Of a stretch of DNA of 5,255 bases, positions 1 to 5,255 are shown one piece after another. The notes beneath the pieces are model-generated. The model made no database searches, had not been told where the DNA came from, and saw only the letters and a list, made by a program, of their open reading frames with translations. The stretch spans positions 1 to 5,255 of the forward strand of contig CAMLHU010000167.1 of NCBI GenBank assembly GCA_946479825.1. The letters are read 5' to 3'. The stretch is from an uncultured Gemmatimonadota bacterium (GTDB taxonomy: Bacteria > Gemmatimonadota > Gemmatimonadetes > Gemmatimonadales > GWC2-71-9). How positions within the stretch are numbered: position 1 is the stretch's first letter; each line of letters starts with the position of its first letter. The position numbers and the translations under genes are program-made.

Positions 1-604
1 AGAGCGTGGACATCACGCACCCCGCGAACAGCTCGACCCCCGCCCCCCCGTCCCTCCGCCTCTCGGCCCCTGCGCCCCTGCGTCCCTGCGCCCCTGCACC
101 CCTGCGTCTCTGCGCCGCTGCGCCCCTGCGCCTCCCCGTCCCTCCACTCGCCGCCAGCATCCCCATCGCGAATCCGACGCGCCCACTGCCGGCCAGTCGG
201 GCCGGGATCCCCGTGGCGCGCAGCCAGCGGGCCACCGTGAGGAGGGGCAGCCAGAGCCACCGGCGGCGGAAGACGGCGAGGATCGCGGTGGCGAGCCACG
301 GCGCGCCGTTCGCCGCCCGAAGTTCGGCGCGGGTGAGCTCGAGGCCGCGGCCGTACGCGACCCCCGAGGGGCACGCCGGCTCGCAGCCGCGGCAGCCGAG
401 ACAATGGTCGAGGTGGGTGGTGACCGCGGGGTCGCGGGGGTCGAGCTCGCCGCGGGCCAGCCCGCGCATCAGCACGATGCGACCGCGCGGGCTCTCGCTC
501 TCGTCGCCGGTGGCGAGGTAGGTCGGGCAGGCGGGGAGGCAGAACCCGCAGTGCACGCAGGGGGCGAGCGGGTCGAGCGCCGACTCCGCTCCGGCGTTAC
601 TCAT
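1..604 (-). CDS. glcF: Glycolate oxidase iron-sulfur subunit GlcF, partial (C-terminus beyond left edge)
   Basis: GlcF carries electrons from the flavin subunits GlcD/GlcE to the membrane quinone pool during oxidation of glycolate to glyoxylate. The visible 201 residues start at ATG 604-602 and stay open to the edge. Residues 16-27 ([12 protein letters not shown]) and 68-79 ([12 protein letters not shown]) are two ferredoxin-type [4Fe-4S] motifs. PRGRI at 39-43 and CPSGVAYG at 78-85 are typical of GlcF. Residues 103-150 are a Trp/Leu/Arg-rich stretch that may lie against the membrane. Residues 155-186 are four 8-residue Arg/Gly/Ala repeats encoded by the 8-bp DNA repeat. [12 protein letters not shown] (190-201) then resumes the family pattern and opens the first CCG cysteine-rich domain, so the frame is intact across the repeat. 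The start overlaps the glcE stop by 8 bases (ATGAGTAA) and has a GAGGG site 8 bases upstream. E. coli GlcF is about 407 residues, so roughly half is missing. LutA/GlpC-like relatives are possible, but the glcD-glcE context favours GlcF. Confidence 0.93.
   Translation of the reverse strand, partial: MSNAGAESALDPLAPCVHCGFCLPACPTYLATGDESESPRGRIVLMRGLARGELDPRDPAVTTHLDHCLGCRGCEPACPSGVAYGRGLELTRAELRAANGAPWLATAILAVFRRRWLWLPLLTVARWLRATGIPARLAGSGRVGFAMGMLAASGGTGRRRGAAAQRRRGAGAQGRRGAGAERRRDGGAGVELFAGCVMSTL
47..142. repeat. 8-bp tandem repeat, 12 units, inside glcF
   Basis: Reading the plus strand in steps of 8 from base 47, the units follow the consensus TGCGYCYC. The eight central units (71-134) match closely, for example TGCGCCCC at 71, 87 and 119, and TGCGTCCC at 79. 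Units at 47, 55, 63 and 135 are degenerate. Twelve units make 96 bp, exactly 32 codons. Because 8 is not a multiple of 3, three units encode one 8-residue period, and glcF shows four of these: [24 protein letters not shown] and GAERRRDG (residues 155-186). A run of seven C (43-49) adjoins one end. Gain or loss of a single unit would break the glcF frame. Confidence 0.9.
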
Positions 605-1829
605 CGGCGGGTCCCTCGTCCGGCCCACGGTCGAGCGCCACCACGAACGTGCCGCTCGGGTCGAAGGTCTGCCGCAGGCGCGACACCAGCGGACCGACGC
701 CTTCGCGGTAGGCGCCGAAGTGGCCGACGGCCGTGCGGAGCTCCCACGGCGCGCGCTCGAGGGTGAGCGGCACCTCGCGCCCCGCCGTCACGTGCCGGAT
801 CCGGAGCAGCGATCCGGCGTCGGCCGCGCCGCTCCACCGGATCGTTCCGGTGGTGGTGCCCACGGTCACCAGGCCCAGGTCGAGGACCTCGCCGAGCAGG
901 TCGAGCAGCTCGTCGGTGCCGGCCGGGAGCGCGCCCAGTCGGATGGACGCCGGTCCGCCGAGCGGCGCCCGGGCGATCATCGTCCAGAGGGAGCGGGCCG
1001 TGTCGCCGGGGAGTTCGGTCCACTCGAGTTCGGTGGCGATCGCGAGCGCCTGGAGGTCGGCGGCGACGCCGGCCGCGGCACCCGCCAGTCGCACCACCAG
1101 CATCCACGAGGGCCCCGCCACCACCGCGGGCGCGCAGAGCTCGGCGGCCGCGGGCTCGATCCCCGACTCGATCACCGCGCGACCGGCCCGGGTCAGCCGG
1201 TCGCGGTCGCCGGTCGCGACGAAGGTCGCGTCCAGCTCCGGGCGCGCGCGGAGGCGGAGGTGGACCTCGGCCAGCATCCCGAATCCGCCGAACCCGCCCA
1301 CCTGCAGCTTGGTGAGGTCGTACCCGGCCACGTTCTTCACCACCCGGCCGCCGGACTGGATGACGCGCCCGTCGCCGGTCACGAAGGTGCAGCCGAGGAT
1401 GTGGTCGCGCACCGGACCGTAGCCGGCCCGGAGTGCGCCGGCGGTGGCCGTGGCCGCCACCGAACCGAGCGACCGGTCGGGTCGCCCCGGCGGGTCGATC
1501 GCGAGCCACATCCCCGCCTCGGCGAGGCGCCGTTCCAGGTCGTCGAGCTGGACCCCGGCCTGCACCGACGCCACGAGGTCGGCCGGATTCACGCTCACCA
1601 CCTGGTCGAGGCCGCGGGAGCTGAGCGCCAGGTCGGCCGGGGCGTCGGCCGGGAGCCACGAGCCCCGCCCTTCGAGCCGCACCTTCCACCCTTCCGAGTG
1701 CGCCAGCTGCAGCACCTCCGACACCGCGGCCACGCTGTCGGGCATCGCACGGGGGAGGCCGGACGGATCGCGGCCCACGCCGGCCGGGCCGAGGAGCGCC
1801 GTCAGGCGCTCGAGGATCTGCGTGCTCAC
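597..1829 (-). CDS. glcE: Glycolate oxidase FAD-binding subunit GlcE
   Basis: GlcE is the second, smaller flavin-type subunit of the GlcDEF glycolate dehydrogenase and is needed for its activity. The protein is 410 residues, longer than E. coli GlcE (about 350). The FAD-binding-4 (PCMH) domain occupies roughly residues 28-195: EGRGSW (53-58) occupies the position of the usual first FAD loop, [27 protein letters not shown] (starting at 120) is the central loop, and [19 protein letters not shown] (160-178) is the GlcE signature, followed by GxxGMLAEV. The C-terminal half (about 200-395) is the weakly conserved cap region. I chose GTG at 1829-1827 because it overlaps the glcD stop as GTGA and has GGAGG 6 bases upstream. 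The frame is open further upstream to 2687, but that part lies antiparallel in register to glcD and is a shadow. The 3' end overlaps glcF by 8 bases. Lactate or other 2-hydroxyacid substrates cannot be excluded. Confidence 0.93.
   Translation of the reverse strand: MSTQILERLTALLGPAGVGRDPSGLPRAMPDSVAAVSEVLQLAHSEGWKVRLEGRGSWLPADAPADLALSSRGLDQVVSVNPADLVASVQAGVQLDDLERRLAEAGMWLAIDPPGRPDRSLGSVAATATAGALRAGYGPVRDHILGCTFVTGDGRVIQSGGRVVKNVAGYDLTKLQVGGFGGFGMLAEVHLRLRARPELDATFVATGDRDRLTRAGRAVIESGIEPAAAELCAPAVVAGPSWMLVVRLAGAAAGVAADLQALAIATELEWTELPGDTARSLWTMIARAPLGGPASIRLGALPAGTDELLDLLGEVLDLGLVTVGTTTGTIRWSGAADAGSLLRIRHVTAGREVPLTLERAPWELRTAVGHFGAYREGVGPLVSRLRQTFDPSGTFVVALDRGPDEGPADE
613..617 (-). promoter_or_regulatory. 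Ribosome binding site of glcF
   Basis: The minus strand reads GAGGG, 8 bases before the glcF ATG at 604. It lies inside the end of glcE and supports the ATG that overlaps the glcE stop codon. Ribosomes ending glcE could re-initiate here. Confidence 0.6.
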
Positions 1830-3247
1830 ACGACACCTCCGCCGCGCCATTCGCGGCAGGCGTGAATCGGGATGACCTTGCCGGGGTTGGCCGCGCCGCG
1901 CGGGTCGAAGACACGGCGGACGTCGCACATCGCTTCGAGCGTCGGGGCGGGGAAGAGGAGCGGCATGTAGTCGCGCTTGTCGAGGCCGACGCCGTGCTCG
2001 CCGGTGATGCTGCCGCCCGCCGCGACGCACGCCGCCACGATCTCGCCGCTCGCCCGGTGGACCCGTTCGGTCAGCTCGGGGTCGCGCCGGTCGAACGAGA
2101 TGTTGGGGTGCAGGTTGCCGTCGCCGGCGTGGAAGACGTTGCTGATGAGGAGACGGTGGTGTGCGGCGATCGCCGTCACCCGGTCGAGGATCTCGGGGAG
2201 CGCGGACCTCGGCACCACCGCGTCCTGGACCACCAGGTCGGGGGCGATGCGGCCCATCGCGCCGAAGGCCTTCTTGCGTCCCTGCCAGAGCCGCGCCCGC
2301 TCGCGCTCGTCGGTGGCTTCGCGGACCCCCCGGGCGCCGTGCCGGGTCAGGATCTCGCCCACCCGGCGCGCCTCTGCCGCCGCCGCCTCCGGGCGACCGT
2401 CCACTTCGGCAAGCAGCACGGCGGCGGCGTCGCGCGGATACCCGGCGGCGTAAATGGACGCCTCCACCGCCTCGATGCAGGGGCGGTCCATCATCTCGAG
2501 CGCGGCGGGGACGATCCCGGCGGCGATGATGGCGCTCACCGCCTCCCCCGCCGCGCGTACGCTCGTGAAGTCGGCGAGCAGCGTGTGCACCGCCGGTGGG
2601 ATGGGGACCAGCCGGAGCGTGATCTCGGTCGCGATGCCGAACATCCCTTCGCTCCCGACGAACAGGCCCACCAGGTCCGGGCCCCACCCGTCCCCCTGCG
2701 GCGAGCCGAGGCGGGTGAAGGTGCCGTCGGGCAGGAGCACCTCGAGCGCGGCCACGTGGTTGGTCGTGACGCCGTACTTGAGGCAGTGCGGGCCGCCGGC
2801 GTTCTCCGCCACGTTCCCGCCCAGGGTGCAGGCGGACTGGCTCGAGGGATCGGGGGCGTAGTGCAGCCCGAACGGGCGCACCGCCTCCGAGAGCCGCGCG
2901 TTCACCACCCCCGGTTCCACCACCGCGCGCCGGGCGGCGGGATCCACCCGGAGGATCCGGTCGAGCCGGGTGAGGGCGATGAGCACCGCGTCCGCGTCGG
3001 CGAGGGCGCCGCCCGAGAGCCCGGTCCCCGCGCCCCGCGCCACGAACGGGAGGCCGGCGCGGTGGAGCGCGCGCACCACGGCGGCGAGCTCTTCCCGGCT
3101 GCCGGGGAGCACCACGGTCCGGGGTCGCGATTCGTGGGTGGGGAGCCCGTCGGCGCTCCAGGTGGCAAGCTCCGCCGGCCGGGTACGGACCCAGCGCTCG
3201 CCCACGATGCGGGCCAGCTCGGCGGCGAGCGACGGCGGGGACGTCAT
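1826..3247 (-). CDS. glcD: Glycolate oxidase flavoprotein subunit GlcD
   Basis: GlcD is the catalytic FAD subunit that oxidises glycolate to glyoxylate. It belongs to the VAO/PCMH flavoprotein superfamily, with D-lactate and D-2-hydroxyglutarate dehydrogenases as close relatives. The protein is 473 residues, close to the family norm (E. coli about 499). The N-terminal FAD domain holds VARGAGTGLSGGA (69-81) and YAPDPSS followed by TLGGNVAENAGGPHCLKYG (130-159). The C-terminal FAD-oxidase domain has HAGDGNLHP (373-381) and GGSITGEHGVG (411-421). By analogy with human D2HGDH, H373, H380 and E417 would bind the active-site metal. The ATG at 3247-3245 gives the usual N-terminal length (LAAELARIVGE near residue 7), but no Shine-Dalgarno sequence precedes it. 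The stop overlaps the glcE start by 4 bases. The glcE and glcF neighbours support glycolate, though substrate cannot be proved from sequence. I see no glcC regulator, glcB or transporter in the window. Confidence 0.95.
   Translation of the reverse strand: MTSPPSLAAELARIVGERWVRTRPAELATWSADGLPTHESRPRTVVLPGSREELAAVVRALHRAGLPFVARGAGTGLSGGALADADAVLIALTRLDRILRVDPAARRAVVEPGVVNARLSEAVRPFGLHYAPDPSSQSACTLGGNVAENAGGPHCLKYGVTTNHVAALEVLLPDGTFTRLGSPQGDGWGPDLVGLFVGSEGMFGIATEITLRLVPIPPAVHTLLADFTSVRAAGEAVSAIIAAGIVPAALEMMDRPCIEAVEASIYAAGYPRDAAAVLLAEVDGRPEAAAAEARRVGEILTRHGARGVREATDERERARLWQGRKKAFGAMGRIAPDLVVQDAVVPRSALPEILDRVTAIAAHHRLLISNVFHAGDGNLHPNISFDRRDPELTERVHRASGEIVAACVAAGGSITGEHGVGLDKRDYMPLLFPAPTLEAMCDVRRVFDPRGAANPGKVIPIHACREWRGGGVV
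1836..1840 (-). promoter_or_regulatory. Ribosome binding site deciding the glcE start
   Basis: The minus strand reads GGAGG, then TGTCGT, then GTG at 1829. The good match and the 6-base spacing select this GTG over any start in the long open frame upstream. The site lies within the last codons of glcD, so glcE translation is probably coupled to glcD. Confidence 0.7.
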
Positions 3248-3253
3248 GCTGGG

Positions 3254-3259
3254 AATGTA
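3254..3259 (-). promoter_or_regulatory. Possible -10 element for a leaderless glcD transcript
   Basis: The minus strand reads TACATT, six bases (CCCAGC), then the glcD ATG. This fits the TANNNT pattern at the distance expected if transcription starts at the A of the start codon. The 25 bases upstream of the ATG are C-rich with no purine-rich ribosome site, which also fits leaderless translation. I see no good -35 hexamer about 17 bases further upstream, so this may be chance. Confidence 0.35.
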
Positions 3260-3295
3260 GGGGGTGGCGGGCGGGGATGGGGGCGCCGGAACGAC

Positions 3296-3326
3296 GACGG
3301 GCCCCCGGGGTGGCCGGGAGCCCGTC
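3296..3326 (-). terminator. GC-rich hairpin after the sigma gene, probable terminator
   Basis: Arms 3296-3308 and 3314-3326 form a 13-bp stem with a single G-U wobble and a 5-base loop (3309-3313). It begins 21 bases after the sigma factor stop and lies upstream of glcD, where a terminator is expected. No U-run follows on the minus strand (the bases after the stem read CGTCGTT). It could therefore be a weak intrinsic terminator or an RNA-stabilising hairpin. The strong stem is seen directly; termination is inferred. Confidence 0.5.
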
Positions 3327-3347
3327 AGGTCGCGCGAGCGCCGACCG

Positions 3348-4241
3348 TCAGGCGGCGACCCAGGTCCCCTTGAGGCCCTTCACGTCGGGGCTCGAGCGGA
3401 GCTTCTCGAAGGCGCGCTCGCGGATCTGGCGGATCCGCTCGCGGGTGACGCCGAGCAGCGCCCCGATCTTCTCGAGCGTGAGCGCCTCGGTGCCCTGCTC
3501 GAGGCCGTAGTAGAGGCAGAGGATCTTGCGCTCGCGCGGCGTGAGATAGCGGTCGAACAGCCGGTCGATGAACTCCCGCATCAGGCGCGCATCGGTGGAT
3601 TCCTCGATCTCGTTCGAGCCCTCCCCCGCGAACCGCTCGCCGAAGGTGCTGGCCGACTTGTCGCCGCGCTCCACCGGGGCGTCGAGCGAGAGCTCGGCCG
3701 AGGTCATCCGGCGGCTCGCCCGGATGTTCTCCACCGAGTCGTTGAGCGCCTGCGCGATCTCCTCGTCGGTCGGCTCGCGGCCGAGCTCCTGCGACAGGAA
3801 GCTCTCGGCCTTCGACATCTTGATGAGGGCGCTGTTCTGGTTGAGCGGGATCCGGACGCTGCGCGTCTGCTCCGCCAGCGCCTTGAGCACCGCCTGGCGC
3901 ACCCACCACACCGCGTACGAGATGAACTTCACGCCGTGGTCCGGGTCGAACTTGCGGACCGCCTTGAGCAGGCCCTCGTTGCCGATCGCCACCAGCTCCG
4001 AGAGGTCGAGCCCGTGGCCCTGGTACTTCTTCACGTACGAGATGACGAACCGCAGGTTGGCCGTGACCAGCCGCTCCGCCGCCTTCTCGTCGCCCTGCTG
4101 GGCGAGCCGCGCCAGCCGCTTCTCCTCGGCCGGGTCCGTGATCATCGGAAGCTTCTGGATGTCGAGCAGGTACTGATCGAACGCCCCGGTGGCAGGCGGA
4201 CGAAAGAAGGGACGCGCCTTGGGAACACGGGCACGGGCCAT
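3348..4241 (-). CDS. Primary-type sigma-70 factor (RpoD/SigA family, short form)
   Basis: This is an RNA polymerase sigma factor that directs core enzyme to promoters. It has 297 residues. Region 1.2 begins at FDQYLLDIQKLP (21-32). Region 2 spans about 57-125, with the core-binding stretch LDLSELVAIGNEGLLKAVRKFD (from 78) and the melting motif YAVWWVRQ (109-116). Region 3 is about 130-205 and region 4 about 222-284, with the recognition helix VTRERIRQIRERAFEKLR (265-282). Region 1.1 and the long non-conserved insert of E. coli RpoD are absent, as in Bacteroidota primary sigma factors. Residues matching E. coli R584, E585, R588 and Q589 (-35 contacts) are all present: R267, E268, R271 and Q272. 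The position of T440 is Leu (L119). I chose ATG 4241 because upstream codons run into the promoter; GGGG lies 5 bases before it. A group 2 (non-essential) sigma factor is the main alternative. RpoH- and RpoS-specific features are not seen. Confidence 0.92.
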   Translation of the reverse strand: MARARVPKARPFFRPPATGAFDQYLLDIQKLPMITDPAEEKRLARLAQQGDEKAAERLVTANLRFVISYVKKYQGHGLDLSELVAIGNEGLLKAVRKFDPDHGVKFISYAVWWVRQAVLKALAEQTRSVRIPLNQNSALIKMSKAESFLSQELGREPTDEEIAQALNDSVENIRASRRMTSAELSLDAPVERGDKSASTFGERFAGEGSNEIEESTDARLMREFIDRLFDRYLTPRERKILCLYYGLEQGTEALTLEKIGALLGVTRERIRQIRERAFEKLRSSPDVKGLKGTWVAA

Positions 4242-4258
4242 GGTAACCCCACGGGCTG

Positions 4259-4275
4259 GAGGAGCTCGGCTCCTC
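4259..4275 (-). promoter_or_regulatory. Leader hairpin upstream of the sigma gene
   Basis: The minus strand reads GAGGAGC, CGA, GCTCCTC: a perfect 7-bp stem with a 3-base loop. It lies 17 bases before the sigma ATG. One arm contains GAGGAG, which resembles a Shine-Dalgarno sequence but has no usable start codon at the right distance. A role in translation control or mRNA stability is possible but unproven. Confidence 0.4.
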
Positions 4276-4309
4276 TGGATCGGGACTGCTTTGGACTCGG
4301 GACCTGCGG

Positions 4310-4321
4310 CCGACCGGTCGG
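4310..4321. promoter_or_regulatory. Palindrome CCGACCGGTCGG in the sigma leader, possible operator
   Basis: This is a perfect 12-base palindrome about 10-21 bases downstream of the predicted transcription start. The position would suit a repressor site, or a short hairpin at the 5' end of the mRNA. In DNA this rich in GC a palindrome of this length can arise by chance, and no second copy was seen. Confidence 0.3.
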
Positions 4322-4337
4322 TCGGGAGAGGACTGCC

Positions 4338-4366
4338 AACATAGGAAAAACACAAAAGGCGGTCAA
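4338..4366 (-). promoter_or_regulatory. Sigma-70 promoter of the sigma gene
   Basis: On the minus strand the -35 is TTGACC (4366-4361), the spacer is 17 bases (4360-4344), and the -10 is TATGTT (4343-4338). The match to TTGACA/TATAAT is five of six at -35 and four of six at -10, with ideal spacing. The predicted transcription start is near 4331, giving a leader of about 90 bases before ATG 4241. The promoter sits in the only strongly AT-rich patch of the window. It is probably read by the housekeeping holoenzyme, so the gene may be autoregulated if it encodes the primary sigma factor. Confidence 0.75.
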
Positions 4367-4370
4367 GCAG

Positions 4371-4380
4371 TTTTTTATTT
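4371..4380 (-). promoter_or_regulatory. A-tract upstream of the promoter (UP-element-like)
   Basis: The minus strand reads AAATAAAAAA, four bases upstream of the -35 hexamer. This is where the alpha subunit C-terminal domains bind in UP elements. In a GC-rich genome such a tract is conspicuous and suggests a strong promoter. It overlaps the -10 of the possible second promoter. Confidence 0.5.
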
Positions 4381-4400
4381 CCACATCACAAATCGTTCAA
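4372..4400 (-). promoter_or_regulatory. Possible second, upstream promoter
   Basis: On the minus strand TTGAAC (4400-4395), a 17-base spacer, and TAAAAA (4377-4372) form a weaker sigma-70-like pair, four of six matches each. Transcription would start near 4365, inside the -35 region of the main promoter. The hexamers could be a by-product of the AT-rich tract. Confidence 0.3.
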
Positions 4401-4443
4401 TTGGAACAGGTTCGTGACTTTGTCCACGCCGGGACACCGGGCC

Positions 4444-4459
4444 GGTCCGATGGCGGACC
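4444..4459. other. Short inverted repeat after aroB
   Basis: GGTCCG and CGGACC form a perfect 6-bp stem around a 4-base loop, about 100 bases after the aroB stop. No U-run follows on either strand, so it is not a clear intrinsic terminator. No function is assigned. Confidence 0.3.
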
Positions 4460-4559
4460 CGCGACTGGTCGCCCAAGTTATTGACAGGCAACGTTTTACG
4501 GTCTGTTGATGATGTGGGGTACTGTGGGAAGGCTGTGGTGGAGGGCGGGGAAAGTCAGG

Positions 4560-5255
4560 TCAGGCGCCGATCGCCTCCCGGAGGACCCCGGCCACCACGT
4601 CTCCGGGCGCGGCTGTGGTCCACTCGCCGCTTTGCACGGCCGGCCGACCCGGTTCGGCCACCAGCGCAAAGCGCAGTGCCCCGGCGCGGTTCTTCTTGTC
4701 CGTCCCCATCGCGGTCACCAGAGCTTCCGCGCCGAGCGGCCGCTCGAGCCGGGTCGGCAGGCCAAGGGCCCGGAGCGCGTCGGCGGCCCTGGCGGCGAGG
4801 CCGGGGCCGGCGTGACCGAGCCGCTCCGCCAGCCGGCACTCGGCCACCAGGCCGAGCCCGACCGCCTCGCCGTGGCGCACGCCGAAGGCGGAGACCTGCT
4901 CGATCGCGTGCGCCACGGTGTGCCCGGCGTTGAGTATCGCGCGCTGTCCCGACTCGCGTTCGTCGGCCACCACGACCGTTGCCTTGATCTCGACGCTCCG
5001 CGCGACGAGGTGTTCCAGGGCGCCGAGGTCGCGCGCGGCGAGCTCCCGGGCGTGCGCGACCATCCAGTCGAGATAGGCCGCGTCGGCGACCAGCCCGTGC
5101 TTCACGGCCTCCGCGAACCCGGCGCGGTAGTCACGCTCAGGCAGGGTCGTGAGCGTGGCGGGGTCGGCGAGCACCAGCGCCGGCGGATGGAACGCGCCGA
5201 TCAGGTTCTTTCCGTGCGCGGTATCGACCGCCACCTTGCCGCCGACCGAGGCGTC
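4560..5255 (-). CDS. aroB: 3-dehydroquinate synthase AroB, partial (N-terminus beyond right edge)
   Basis: AroB converts DAHP to 3-dehydroquinate, the second step of the shikimate pathway, in the cytoplasm, using NAD+ and a divalent metal. The 231 residues in the window are the C-terminal part of a family usually near 360 residues; roughly the first 130 are outside. The fragment begins in the conserved GGK motif (residues 5-7 of the fragment), followed by HGKNLIGAF (14-22). Metal ligands are visible by family pattern: E49 in GFAEAVKHG, H112 in NAGHTVAHAIE, and H128 in RHGEAV. SVEIKATVVVADERE (87-101) and GTDKKNRAGALRF near the C-terminus are also typical. A GTG at 5234 could be misread as a start, but the frame is open and conserved to the right edge. 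It ends in TGA at 4562-4560, 318 bases before the sigma gene. DOI or EVS synthase relatives share the fold, but the wording fits ordinary AroB. Confidence 0.95.
   Translation of the reverse strand, partial: DASVGGKVAVDTAHGKNLIGAFHPPALVLADPATLTTLPERDYRAGFAEAVKHGLVADAAYLDWMVAHARELAARDLGALEHLVARSVEIKATVVVADERESGQRAILNAGHTVAHAIEQVSAFGVRHGEAVGLGLVAECRLAERLGHAGPGLAARAADALRALGLPTRLERPLGAEALVTAMGTDKKNRAGALRFALVAEPGRPAVQSGEWTTAAPGDVVAGVLREAIGA

Larger units (their letters stand above)
4242..4559. other. 318-base intergenic control region between aroB and the sigma gene
   Basis: No gene is supported here. The part nearest the sigma gene (4242-4331) is the probable 5' leader, the AT-rich part (about 4338-4400) holds the promoter elements, and 4401-4559 has a few short inverted repeats only. 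The AT-rich stretch contrasts sharply with the rest of the window. After the aroB stop I found no hairpin followed by a U-run, so how aroB transcription ends is unclear and read-through into the sigma gene is possible. Confidence 0.7.

Noticed and set aside
47..142. The 8-bp repeat as a CRISPR array
   Set aside because: Units are contiguous, only 8 bp long, and have no spacers.
720..1865. Plus-strand open frame (381 codons) antisense to glcE
   Set aside because: Same GC-driven shadow, with no motif and no ribosome site noted.
1830..2687. Upstream extension of the glcE frame across glcD
   Set aside because: This part is an Arg/Gly/Pro-rich off-frame reading of glcD. The GTG at 1829 with GGAGG upstream is the true start.
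1862..3373. Long plus-strand open frame (503 codons) antisense to glcD
   Set aside because: Composition is Arg/Gly/His/Ala-rich with no recognisable family, and it lies opposite a well-conserved gene. High GC removes stop codons from the antisense frame.
4242..4355. 38-residue N-terminal extension of the sigma factor
   Set aside because: The extension would be encoded across the promoter -10 and leader and shows no sigma-like sequence. The ATG at 4241 fits the family.
3264..4484. Plus-strand open frame (406 codons) antisense to the sigma gene
   Set aside because: Low-complexity charged sequence opposite a clear sigma-70 gene, running through its promoter; a shadow frame.
4481..4525. Plus-strand TTGACA at 4481 as a promoter
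   Set aside because: No acceptable -10 at 16-18 bases (TGTTGA at 17), and no plus-strand gene follows; it would only read antisense into aroB.
4401..4559. Possible small RNA gene (6S or RNase P-like) in the gap after aroB
   Set aside because: One short GGGGAAAGTC stretch recalls RNase P RNA, but no supporting conserved blocks, paired stems or promoter-terminator pair were found.

Overview
The window is 5255 bases of very GC-rich, tightly packed bacterial chromosome. Every gene I can support lies on the minus strand. Reading in the direction of transcription (right to left) they are: the C-terminal two thirds of aroB (3-dehydroquinate synthase, 5' end outside the window), a complete primary-type sigma-70 factor of 297 residues, and a glycolate oxidase operon glcD-glcE-glcF, with glcF cut by the left edge. 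No RNA gene, CRISPR array, insertion sequence or phage gene is visible. The long plus-strand open frames are GC-driven shadows of these genes.

Organism: a free-living, GC-rich, probably aerobic bacterium. The sigma factor has no region 1.1 and no long non-conserved insert. In size and in region 2 wording it resembles the short primary sigma factors of the Bacteroidota/FCB lineage, but the GC content is far too high for typical Bacteroidota. Gemmatimonadota, a GC-rich FCB relative, is my best guess. This is inference from protein wording only.

Layout: (1) 1-604, partial glcF with both N-terminal [4Fe-4S] motifs, then an Arg/Gly/Ala linker encoded by an 8-bp tandem repeat, then the start of the first cysteine-rich CCG domain. 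(2) 597-1829 glcE and 1826-3247 glcD, the FAD-binding subunits. The three glc genes overlap (GTGA, then ATGAGTAA) and are probably translationally coupled. (3) 3248-3347, a 100-base gap with a strong hairpin after the sigma gene and a possible leaderless promoter for glcD. (4) 3348-4241, the sigma gene. (5) 4242-4559, a 318-base control region with a clear promoter (TTGACC, 17 bases, TATGTT), an A-tract upstream of it, a possible second promoter, and a roughly 90-base leader with a hairpin and a palindrome. (6) 4560-5255, partial aroB.

Function: GlcDEF oxidises glycolate to glyoxylate at the membrane, passing electrons from FAD through the GlcF iron-sulfur clusters to the respiratory chain. 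AroB makes 3-dehydroquinate for aromatic amino acids. The sigma factor probably drives general transcription. The three blocks look like separate transcription units rather than one system. I see no new multi-gene system here. The most unusual item is the frame-neutral 96-bp repeat inside glcF.
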